This document shows positions 1 to 5,985 of a stretch of 5,985 nt of DNA, one piece after another. A program made the translations under genes and the position numbers. This DNA comes from Actinomycetes bacterium (GTDB taxonomy: Bacteria > Planctomycetota > Phycisphaerae > JAACET01), in assembly GCA_030631725.1 (NCBI GenBank), contig DAOVKO010000135.1, positions 1 through 5,985 of the forward strand. Direction: 5' to 3'. The notes under the pieces are model-generated. The model saw only the letters and a program-made list of their open reading frames with translations. It made no database searches and was not told the origin of the DNA. The stretch's first letter is position 1. Every line of letters starts with the position of its first letter.

Positions 1-289
1 ACCGCATCGGGTGCTGCTGATTGGGGTGCTGTTCATTCTGTGCTGGGCGGGATTGTATTTCAGCTTTTTCGGCATTGCCCCGAGTGGCCTGAGCAGCCAG
101 GAGATGCTCGAATACGAGCCTCAGTTCGCAGAGTGCCTGCACTTTAGCGCGGTTACGTTCACCACCCTGGGGTACGGCGATTTGATTCCCAAACCCGGTT
201 TTCGCTTCTGGGCCGATATGGAGGCCCTTTCGGGAGCAGCTTTGATGGCACTCTTTGTGGTGGGCCTGACCCGTAAGTACGTCTTGTGA
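1..289 (+). CDS. Potassium-channel pore domain protein, 3' end only
   Basis: This is the C-terminal part of a two-TM pore (Ion_trans_2 type) ion channel; the reading frame is open to the left edge, so the true start lies outside the window. Seen in order: a hydrophobic helix (about nt 11-80, LLIGVLFILCWAGLYF), a short extracytoplasmic turret, a pore helix, the canonical selectivity filter TTLGYGD (nt 161-181), and a second membrane helix near the C-terminus. The protein stops a few residues after that helix (RKYVL), so no RCK or cyclic-nucleotide domain follows. The filter identifies a K+-selective channel in the inner membrane. Many bacterial proteins of this kind carry extra N-terminal helices or pentapeptide repeats, which cannot be judged here. 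GTG at 11 is an in-frame codon but would start the protein inside the first helix, so I do not take it as the start. Confidence 0.86.
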   Translation, partial: PHRVLLIGVLFILCWAGLYFSFFGIAPSGLSSQEMLEYEPQFAECLHFSAVTFTTLGYGDLIPKPGFRFWADMEALSGAALMALFVVGLTRKYVL

Positions 290-306
290 GCGGCAGGGCA
301 GCTAAG

Positions 307-328
307 GCACTCTAATGCTCTGTTGAAA
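307..328 (+). repeat. Left terminal inverted repeat of the MITE-like element
   Basis: It matches the reverse complement of 454-475 at 21 of 22 positions. The single mismatch is T versus C at the fifteenth base. It is directly preceded by CTAAG at 302-306. Confidence 0.75.
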
Positions 329-338
329 GCCTCTTTCT

Positions 339-439
339 GTCATTGCGAGGCCCCAGAGGGGCCGTGGCAATCTCGACTTCTGAGCTTTGAGATTGCTTCG
401 CGGAGTTTATGCTGAGCAAAGCGAAGTGCTCGCAATGAC
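339..439. repeat. Nested CATTGCGAG...CTCGCAATG palindromic repeat
   Basis: Several inverted pairs are nested inside the TIR-bounded element. GTCATTGCGAG (339-349) pairs with CTCGCAATGAC (429-439). GCAATCTC (367-374) pairs with GAGATTGC (389-396). A local hairpin GGCCCC-AGA-GGGGCC occupies 349-363, and CTTCGC (396-401) pairs with GCGAAG (421-426). From general knowledge, CATTGCGAGG / GGCAATCTC / GAGATTGC blocks of this look recur as dispersed intergenic repeats in several bacterial phyla, mostly seen in environmental genomes. As RNA or single-stranded DNA this would fold into a branched structure. Confidence 0.65.
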
Positions 440-453
440 CCGGCCCGATATCT

Positions 454-475
454 TTTCAACGGAGCATTAGAGTGC
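454..475 (-). repeat. Right terminal inverted repeat of the MITE-like element
   Basis: It is the inverted partner of 307-328 and is directly followed by CTAAG at 476-480, the same five bases that precede the left repeat. Confidence 0.75.
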
Positions 476-480
476 CTAAG

Positions 481-684
481 TAGTGGCAGGCGGATTTGGG
501 CCCAGAAGGCCGCCGGAAAATAAAACTATTTCCGAAAAAGAATTGATTTGACTTTTCTGAGCATTTCCCCCAAGATATCCCCGCAGTGGCTGCACGGAAC
601 GCAGTCCTCTTTTTCAGGATTTGCGACGTCTGTCCAGTTTGGTTGAGAGTCAATCGCATTGGAGCGTCGCTGGGAGTCTCTCTT
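481..684 (+). promoter_or_regulatory. Non-coding leader region upstream of the RRM gene
   Basis: No credible gene is present between the mobile element and the RRM start. It contains an A/T-rich hairpin, CGGAAA (514-519) with TTTCCG (529-534), around a 9-base loop. A TTGACT hexamer at 548-553 matches a sigma-70 -35 box at 5 of 6 positions, but no convincing -10 box sits at the right distance (571-576 reads CAAGAT). The promoter must lie here or in the inserted element. A leader of this length would suit post-transcriptional control, as for some cold-responsive RNA-binding protein genes, but nothing in the sequence proves it. Confidence 0.3.
672..676 (+). promoter_or_regulatory. Ribosome binding site deciding the RRM start
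   Basis: GGGAG lies 8 bases before ATG 685 and supports that start over the in-frame GTG at 586, which has no comparable motif. Confidence 0.6.
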
Positions 685-933
685 ATGTTGAACATTTATG
701 TAGGCAACCTGTCGTACGACATGACAGACGCCAAGTTGCAAGAAGCATTCTCCGCCCACGGCTCTGTCGACCAGGCCAAGGTCATTGTCGACCGGGTTAC
801 TGGTCGCTCGAGAGGCTTTGGTTTCGTCGAAATGACCAACGACGACGAGGGCCGGGCCGCCATCGAAGCTATGAACGGCCAGGAGATAGATGGCCGAGCC
901 CTGGTTGTCAACGAAGCACGCCCTAAACGCTAG
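685..933 (+). CDS. Small RRM-domain RNA-binding protein
   Basis: An 82-aa protein that consists almost entirely of one RNA recognition motif. RNP2 is visible as IYVGNL (residues 4-9) and RNP1 as RGFGFVEM (residues 43-50), with the aromatic positions Y5, F45 and F47 that stack on RNA bases all present. The C-terminus (EARPKR) is short and basic and lacks the long glycine-rich tail of some cyanobacterial Rbp proteins. Bacterial proteins of this size bind single-stranded RNA in the cytoplasm and are often linked to cold or stress responses; the targets here are unknown. ATG at 685 is preferred because GGGAG (672-676) stands 8 bases upstream and the RRM fold begins at residue 3. An in-frame GTG at 586 would add 33 residues unlike the family. 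It appears to be transcribed alone, between the mobile element and a convergent gene. Confidence 0.94.
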   Translation: MLNIYVGNLSYDMTDAKLQEAFSAHGSVDQAKVIVDRVTGRSRGFGFVEMTNDDEGRAAIEAMNGQEIDGRALVVNEARPKR

Positions 934-953
934 GCCTTTTCCGCCTGGTCCCG

Positions 954-980
954 CGTGGCCGATCCCTACCATCGGCTACG
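954..980. terminator. Strong hairpin downstream of the RRM gene, possible terminator
   Basis: A 10-bp stem pairs CGTGGCCGAT (954-963) with ATCGGCTACG (971-980), including one G-U pair, around the 7-base loop CCCTACC. It begins 20 bases after the RRM stop codon and lies between convergent genes, where a terminator is expected. No T-run follows it on either strand, so it is not a textbook intrinsic terminator. It could be an RNA 3'-end stabiliser or a bidirectional stop. Confidence 0.45.
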
Positions 981-995
981 GCAGGTGTGCTTTGG

Positions 996-1055
996 TAAGT
1001 TCGGGTCCTTTGTTTGCCGACTGTTGAGTCCTTTCGGGGGATCTCGCAGAACTTA
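996..1055. other. Possible structured non-coding stretch between convergent genes
   Basis: TAAGTTC (996-1002) and GAACTTA (1049-1055) form a perfect 7-bp helix. It encloses an inner imperfect hairpin, GAGTCC (1026-1031) with GGA-T-CTC (1039-1045). It is not a tRNA: there is no acceptor-stem, D-arm or T-arm arrangement. It could be part of a 3' UTR, a small RNA, or chance pairing; no family was recognised. Confidence 0.22.
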
Positions 1056-1109
1056 TCTTCGACCGCCCAGTGTGGATGCTGTATAACCGCTGGTCTACTT
1101 GAGGCTCAT

Positions 1110-1157
1110 CCGTCCCGGGCCGGTGACGGTAGTCTGTCCAAAGCTTTGCTTGGAACA
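1110..1157 (-). terminator. Hairpins after the HPP gene, weak terminator candidates
   Basis: Two inverted pairs lie just past the 3' end of the minus-strand HPP gene. One is an imperfect stem at 1135-1157, with arms CCAAAGC and GCTTGG around TTT. The other is a GC-rich stem, CCGTC (1110-1114) with GACGG (1125-1129). Neither has a T-run on the minus strand, so intrinsic termination is only a weak possibility. Confidence 0.2.
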
Positions 1158-1175
1158 GCATGATCGGTTTGTCGG

Positions 1176-1679
1176 TCACAGAAGGTTTATCAGTATTGGC
1201 TTGAGCAGCTTCTTGAGGATGCAGAGCATTACGATTTCCAGCAGGGCCACCGCCACCGTCACCAGATGCCATTCGCTCAGCACGAGTCCCAGGGCCAGAC
1301 TAGCCGCCGGGGGATGCTCGGTGTTGGTGACCACCATACCGAACATAGCCAAGCCGATGGCCAAGCCTCCGAAAATCACGTCGGAGTGGCTCTGCAGGAA
1401 ATTGACCGAGTCCGGCCAGGGCACCTTGGCCAGCCAGTAGCAGAGCGTCCCGGCGGCAATGCCCACGATGTAGCCGCCGATTAGAAACCTGGGGCTGGAG
1501 GCTCGATGGTGCGGCACACAAAAGGCGATGAAACAGCTGGCCCCCAGCGAGGCGATCACCACCTTGTTGACTATGGTGTTCAGCAGCATCAGCACCAGCA
1601 TGGCTGAGGCTGTGGCCAATATGCACTGCAGCAGATAGCGCAGCTTGTTCTTCGAGAATCGTCTGTCGAATGGAAGCAT
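1176..1679 (-). CDS. HPP family integral membrane protein
   Basis: A 167-aa inner-membrane protein carrying the motif that names the family, EHPPAAS at residues 121-127 (H122-P123-P124). A short basic N-terminus (DRRFSKNKLR) is followed by hydrophobic segments at about 15-35, 40-55, 66-84, 101-119 and 128-155. The conserved glycine-rich stretches, such as SLGASC (44-49), are also present. It is a minimal HPP domain without the C-terminal CBS pair found in many relatives. Some HPP proteins have been linked to nitrite transport in chloroplasts and cyanobacteria, but the substrate here cannot be read from the sequence. ATG 1679 is supported by AGAGGA on the minus strand (GAGG at 1692-1689, 9 bases before the start). 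It is divergent from the TolC gene, convergent with the RRM gene, and probably monocistronic. Confidence 0.92.
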   Translation of the reverse strand: MLPFDRRFSKNKLRYLLQCILATASAMLVLMLLNTIVNKVVIASLGASCFIAFCVPHHRASSPRFLIGGYIVGIAAGTLCYWLAKVPWPDSVNFLQSHSDVIFGGLAIGLAMFGMVVTNTEHPPAASLALGLVLSEWHLVTVAVALLEIVMLCILKKLLKPILINLL

Positions 1680-1881
1680 TGGACCGGTCCTCTTATGAGT
1701 TGCCGTAGTCAGCCTTTTCTGATACTAGTGAGAGAATGTTAGGCAAATTCCCCCGTCTTGGGAAGGGCTTTTTACGGACGGCGGAGCTGCTCAGGAATTC
1801 CTTGTGTAAATCCCTGGACCCCGGCACACTTTTTCGCCGATAACCCTGTGGGGTATAAGAAGCTAAGCAAAACCTGGGTGT
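1680..1881. promoter_or_regulatory. Divergent promoter region between HPP and TolC genes
   Basis: These 202 bases must hold the promoters of both flanking genes. For HPP (minus strand) a possible pair is TTGCCT (1746-1741) and TATCAG (1724-1719), 16 bases apart, each matching consensus at 4 of 6. For TolC (plus strand) TATAAG at 1854-1859 is a fair -10 box, but the -35 position (TTTTCG, 1831-1836) is poor. A perfect 10-bp palindrome GGACCGGTCC (1681-1690) lies in the HPP leader. All assignments are by eye and weak. Confidence 0.3.
1681..1690. repeat. 10-bp perfect palindrome in the HPP ribosome-binding region
   Basis: GGACCGGTCC equals its own reverse complement. It lies between the HPP start codon and its Shine-Dalgarno core, overlapping the last two bases of GAGG. 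It could serve as a small operator, or it may be coincidence. Confidence 0.3.
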
Positions 1882-3567
1882 ATGGTTATGGTCAAACATC
1901 TGGCATATTCATTTGCCGTGGTTATGGCAGTTTTGCTCCCTTTGGCCGGCTGTGTATCTCCCGGCCCGCTCGACTCGAGCGATCTGGGGCGTTCCCAGCG
2001 GGCCCTGGCCGAACGCGGGCCCCAAGATCGACTGGCTCAGGAAGGATTGGGGGCACTGAAACCTCAGCCCACCCCAGCTCTGCCTGCATTGGAAGTCGTC
2101 CACGATGAGCAAACCGGCAGGAAAAGCATCAACCTCAGCCTCGAGCAGGCCGTCATGCGGGCCTTGGTCAATAACCTCGACATACGGGTGGTCAGTTTTG
2201 ACTCGGCCATATCCCGCCAGCAGATAATCGAGGCGGCCGGGGAGTTCGACTACACCGTTTTCGGCGAGACCACGTACACCAAAGAGGATGTCCGCACCGC
2301 CTCGACGTTTGCGGCAGGTCAGTCTAAAACGTATGCCTTCGAGGCCGGCGTCAAACAGAAGTTTGTTACCGGAACCGAGTGGGCCCTCACCTGGGCCCTG
2401 GTTCGGGCCTGGGATAATCGTCCTAATATTGCCGGAGTAATCAGCACCCTGCAACCTCGCTACGAACCGACGCTGGTATTTCAGATAACTCAGCCCTTGC
2501 TCCGGGATGCCTGGACGAAAGTGAACCTGGCCGATGTGCGCATAGCCAGACTGAATCAAGAATTCGCCATGGCCCAGTTCCGCCAGAAACTCGAGGAGGT
2601 GGCCACGGACGTTATTTCCACCTATTGGTCCCTGGTCCAGGCCAGACGAGAAGTGGAGATTGCCGAATCTCTGTTGGATTTAACCGAGAAGACGCTTACA
2701 CGTGTTCGCGGCCGACAGGAGTTCGATGCCACTGCAGTGCAGGTCACACAGGCCGAAGGAAAGGTCGAGTCCCGCCGGGCCGTCCTGATCCAAGCCCGGA
2801 AAACCGTCAAAGATGTCCAGGAAAGGTTGGCCCGATTACTGGCTGATGCCCAGCTTAACGTGCTGGGCAAATATGAAATCGTTCCTGCCGACACGCCGGC
2901 ATCCAACTTAGTGGATATCGACACCGAACAGTACTTGGAGACAGCCCTGAAACGCAATCCGGTTCTGGAGCAGGCCCGCCTGGCCATTGAAATAGCGGAT
3001 ATCAATGTCGATGTCGCCGAGCATCAAAAGCTTCCGCAGCTGAACTTGACCGCTTCAGCCGCCTTGCAGGGGCTCGATGATTCCCCGGGCGATGCTCATG
3101 ATTGGCTCTACACCGGCAACTACTTCGGTTGGAGCGCCGGTCTGGTTCTGGAATATCCGCTGGGCAACCGCCAGCGCCAGGCTCAACTGCTCCGCCGTAA
3201 GTATGAGCGTCTCAAAGCCATCACCTCTCTGCAGAACTTTTCCGATCAGGTGGCCCTGCTGGTAACCGAACGCATCAGGCAGGTGGATAACAGCCATCAG
3301 CAATGGCAGGTCCAGCAGGTAGCGGCCGTGGCTGCTGCGGCGCAACTGAAGGCCCTGGAAGATACCGAGGATATTCGAGGTAAACTCACGCCCGAGTTTC
3401 TCATGGTCAAGCTGCAGGCTCAGGAAGACCTGGCTCGAGCCGAGCAGGCCGAGCAGCAAGCCATCGTCGATTACAATATCGCCCTTGTGGAATTGGCCCG
3501 GGCCGCCGGTACCGTCATGGAGTTGTACCCCGTCAAGAGTGCCCTGCCTTTTGTCGCCGGCGAGTGA
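1882..3567 (+). CDS. TolC-family outer-membrane efflux lipoprotein
   Basis: A 561-aa outer-membrane factor of the TolC/OEP family, which forms the trimeric exit duct of tripartite efflux or type I secretion systems. A lipoprotein signal peptide runs to lipobox LAGC (residues 21-24), with C24 as the lipidated residue. A proline- and charge-rich linker (25-80) follows. The first OEP repeat spans roughly 83-325 and contains QITQPLLRDAW (201-211); the second spans roughly 348-545, with beta-strand segment LVLEYPLGNR (421-430) and the closing helix YNIALVELARAAGT (531-544). Long heptad-like helices (225-320, 430-540) fit the periplasmic coiled-coil barrel. It is somewhat longer than E. coli TolC because of the linker. 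ATG 1882 and ATG 1888 are both possible; an in-frame stop lies at 1864 and neither has a strong Shine-Dalgarno. No RND, MFP or ABC partner is in the window, so substrate and pump are unknown. The 3' end may be frameshifted (3566-3652). Confidence 0.95.
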   Translation: MVMVKHLAYSFAVVMAVLLPLAGCVSPGPLDSSDLGRSQRALAERGPQDRLAQEGLGALKPQPTPALPALEVVHDEQTGRKSINLSLEQAVMRALVNNLDIRVVSFDSAISRQQIIEAAGEFDYTVFGETTYTKEDVRTASTFAAGQSKTYAFEAGVKQKFVTGTEWALTWALVRAWDNRPNIAGVISTLQPRYEPTLVFQITQPLLRDAWTKVNLADVRIARLNQEFAMAQFRQKLEEVATDVISTYWSLVQARREVEIAESLLDLTEKTLTRVRGRQEFDATAVQVTQAEGKVESRRAVLIQARKTVKDVQERLARLLADAQLNVLGKYEIVPADTPASNLVDIDTEQYLETALKRNPVLEQARLAIEIADINVDVAEHQKLPQLNLTASAALQGLDDSPGDAHDWLYTGNYFGWSAGLVLEYPLGNRQRQAQLLRRKYERLKAITSLQNFSDQVALLVTERIRQVDNSHQQWQVQQVAAVAAAAQLKALEDTEDIRGKLTPEFLMVKLQAQEDLARAEQAEQQAIVDYNIALVELARAAGTVMELYPVKSALPFVAGE

Positions 3568-3652
3568 GTTTGCCCATCCCTCTGATGCCAGCCAGACCGC
3601 TCCGGTCGAATCCACCACGACCGCAGAAGACGAATCAACCGTCACACCATAG
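3566..3652 (+). other. Out-of-frame acidic Ser/Thr/Pro tail after the TolC stop, possible frameshift
   Basis: The +1 frame relative to TolC stays open across the TolC stop and ends at TAG 3650-3652. It reads EFAHPSDASQTAPVES then TTTAEDESTVTP. The composition (Ser, Thr, Pro, Ala, acidic) resembles the low-complexity C-terminal tails seen on some outer-membrane factors, and its codons end mostly in C, G or A as in the gene itself. A one-base insertion near GAG-T-GAG (3562-3568) would explain it. No slippery sequence is visible, so programmed shifting is not supported. It may equally be chance. Confidence 0.3.
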
Positions 3653-3664
3653 AACTGGAGTTTT

Positions 3665-5329
<1,665 letters not shown>

Positions 5330-5334
5330 CTTGA

Positions 5335-5790
5335 CTACACTTTGGTCCTAGCTTCCCGCACTAGCCTGCAGATGACAAACCAGTACTCTTCAAGATCGTG
5401 CATCACTTCCCGGAAACCTTCCAGGCTCACGGGCTTCTTAATGTAGCCGGCTGCGTGCAATTTGTAGCTTTCGAGAATATCCTGCTCCGAATCCGAGGTC
5501 GTCAGAATCACCACCGGGATAGTGTCCAATTGGTCATCTTCCTTGATACGCCGTAAGAACTCCTTGCCTCCCATGCCCGGCATATTCAGATCAAGCAAAA
5601 TCAGATCTATTGCCTGGCACTCATTATCGCCGGCTTTGCTGCGCGAAAGATAATCCAGAGCTTCCTCTCCAGTTTCCACAACAAAAACATCATTGCTTAT
5701 CCTCTGACCTTCTAACGAGAGCTTGATCAGTTTCTGATCGCCCAAATCATCTTCCACCAACAGTATCGTTGCTGGTTCTAGGTCTTCCAT
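5335..5790 (-). CDS. Rcp1-like single-domain response regulator
   Basis: A 151-aa stand-alone receiver of the CheY superfamily, closest in look to the Rcp1 group that pairs with phytochrome-type and PAS kinases. Acidic pocket residues are E13-D14-D15, the phospho-acceptor is D67 (in LLDLNMP), the switch residue is T97 in VILTTSD, and the conserved lysine is K119-P120. The Rcp1-like C-terminus contains EGFREVMHDLEEYWF (124-138), a helical extension beyond the basic receiver. There is no DNA-binding or enzymatic domain, so it acts by phosphotransfer or protein contact in the cytoplasm. The start is backed by GGGGA (5800-5796), 5 bases before ATG 5790. It sits between a sensor kinase gene and a hybrid kinase gene; the former is the likely phosphodonor and the latter a possible next step. 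Confidence 0.95.
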   Translation of the reverse strand: MEDLEPATILLVEDDLGDQKLIKLSLEGQRISNDVFVVETGEEALDYLSRSKAGDNECQAIDLILLDLNMPGMGGKEFLRRIKEDDQLDTIPVVILTTSDSEQDILESYKLHAAGYIKKPVSLEGFREVMHDLEEYWFVICRLVREARTKV

Positions 5791-5795
5791 CTTTG

Positions 5796-5800
5796 TCCCC
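5796..5800 (-). promoter_or_regulatory. Ribosome binding site of the response regulator gene
   Basis: On the minus strand AAAAAGGGGACAAAG precedes ATG. The GGGGA core is 5 bases from the start codon, a strong match that fixes the start at 5790. Confidence 0.6.
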
Positions 5801-5819
5801 TTTTTGCTTCTCGACCATC

Positions 5820-5985
5820 TTATCCTTGGACCACGTGCTGCAGCCGTTCTGCTGATTCTTCTTCCTGCTTTGCCAACGAGAGGGTGAACCAGAAGGTCGC
5901 CCCTTGGCCCTGCTTCGATTCGACTCCGATCTGCCCGCCGTGTTTTTCCACTATCTTCTTACAGACAGCCAGACCGATCCCTGCT
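5820..5985 (-). CDS. Sensor histidine kinase, C-terminal end only
   Basis: The last 54 codons of a gene that enters from the right edge. The visible protein begins AGIGLAVCKKIVEKHGG, which is the G2 ATP-lid region and following helix of a HATPase_c domain. It continues with GQGATFWFTLSL, the closing beta-strand motif of that domain, and then a short charged tail ending QHVVQG before TAA (5822-5820). This is enough to call a histidine kinase of the PAS or phytochrome-related class, but its sensor part, H-box and N-box lie outside the window. It ends 29 bases before the response regulator start and is therefore probably the first visible gene of the operon and the phosphodonor for the regulator. 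It has no in-window start codon. Confidence 0.92.
   Translation of the reverse strand, partial: AGIGLAVCKKIVEKHGGQIGVESKQGQGATFWFTLSLAKQEEESAERLQHVVQG

Larger units (their letters stand above)
302..480. mobile_element. MITE-like element with 22-bp TIRs and CTAAG flanking repeats
   Basis: A 169-bp unit (307-475) is bounded by inverted repeats at 307-328 and 454-475. They agree at 21 of 22 positions; the left one begins GCACTCTAATGCTC and the right one ends GAGCATTAGAGTGC. The same five bases, CTAAG, sit immediately outside each end (302-306 and 476-480), as expected for a target-site duplication. An alternative reading is one extra base of TIR (GGCACTC) with a 3-bp TAA duplication, which would resemble some IS5-group insertions. 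The interior has no plausible open reading frame, so the element would need a transposase supplied elsewhere. It lies between two genes and interrupts neither. The family was not identified. Confidence 0.7.

Noticed and set aside
339..439. CRISPR array or direct-repeat array
   Set aside because: The repeated blocks are inverted pairs rather than evenly spaced direct repeats with unique spacers.
586..684. N-terminal extension of the RRM protein from GTG 586
   Set aside because: The added 33 residues have no resemblance to RRM proteins, and ATG 685 has a well-placed GGGAG and starts directly at the domain.
526..972. Minus-strand open frame of 148 codons opposite the RRM gene
   Set aside because: It is antisense to a clearly recognised RRM gene, and its predicted protein shows no family features.
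996..1055. tRNA-like region with a closing stem and GTTCGGGTCC
   Set aside because: The T-loop resemblance is superficial; there is no acceptor CCA region, anticodon arm or D arm at the required spacing.
976..1272. Minus-strand open frame of 98 codons overlapping the HPP 3' end
   Set aside because: It overlaps the HPP gene in another frame; its composition is not protein-like and no motif or ribosome binding site was seen.
1909..2559. Minus-strand open frame of 216 codons opposite the TolC gene
   Set aside because: It lies entirely antisense to the TolC N-terminal half, which has full family motifs.
3595..3607. Hairpin GACCG-CTC-CGGTC as a terminator of TolC or of the kinase operon
   Set aside because: The stem is only 5 bp with a 3-base loop, and no T-run follows on either strand.
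3055..3645. Minus-strand open frame of 196 codons opposite the TolC 3' end
   Set aside because: It is a shadow of TolC and its possible tail; no motif was recognised.

Overview
The window suggests a diderm (Gram-negative) bacterium of moderate GC content. The basis is an outer-membrane TolC-type lipoprotein with a clear lipobox, stand-alone Rcp1-type and hybrid two-component proteins, and a small bacterial RRM protein. Planctomycetota or a deltaproteobacterial (Desulfobacterota-like) lineage would fit this gene set and the CATTGCGAG-type repeat. That placement is inference only; no taxonomic marker is present.

Layout, left to right. (1) Positions 1-289 (+) are the 3' end of a potassium-channel-type gene with an intact TTLGYGD selectivity filter. 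(2) Positions 302-480 hold a compact 169-bp element (307-475). It has 22-bp terminal inverted repeats and CTAAG direct repeats on both sides, and its interior is a nested set of palindromes. It looks like a non-autonomous mobile element (MITE). (3) Positions 685-933 (+) encode an 82-aa single-RRM RNA-binding protein behind a non-coding leader of about 200 bases. (4) Positions 934-1175 are a non-coding stretch between convergent genes, with several hairpins. (5) Positions 1176-1679 (-) encode a small HPP-family membrane protein. (6) Positions 1882-3567 (+) encode a TolC-family outer-membrane efflux lipoprotein, divergent from the HPP gene. An out-of-frame acidic Ser/Thr/Pro-rich reading frame follows its stop codon.

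(7) Positions 3665 to the right edge (-) are a three-gene signalling operon, read right to left: the C-terminal end of a sensor histidine kinase (5820-5985), a 151-aa Rcp1-like single-domain response regulator (5335-5790), and a cytosolic REC-HisKA-HATPase-REC hybrid kinase (3665-5329). The genes are 29 and 5 bases apart, so they are very likely co-transcribed. The operon has several phospho-acceptor aspartates but no visible DNA-binding or enzymatic output domain and no Hpt domain. Phosphate presumably moves among these proteins and then to a partner outside the window.

The window is mostly conventional. The points most worth a second look are the MITE-like element with its nested palindrome, the possible frameshifted tail of the TolC gene, and the structured non-coding stretches around the RRM gene. 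I see no CRISPR array, rRNA, tRNA, transposase gene or obviously new defence system.
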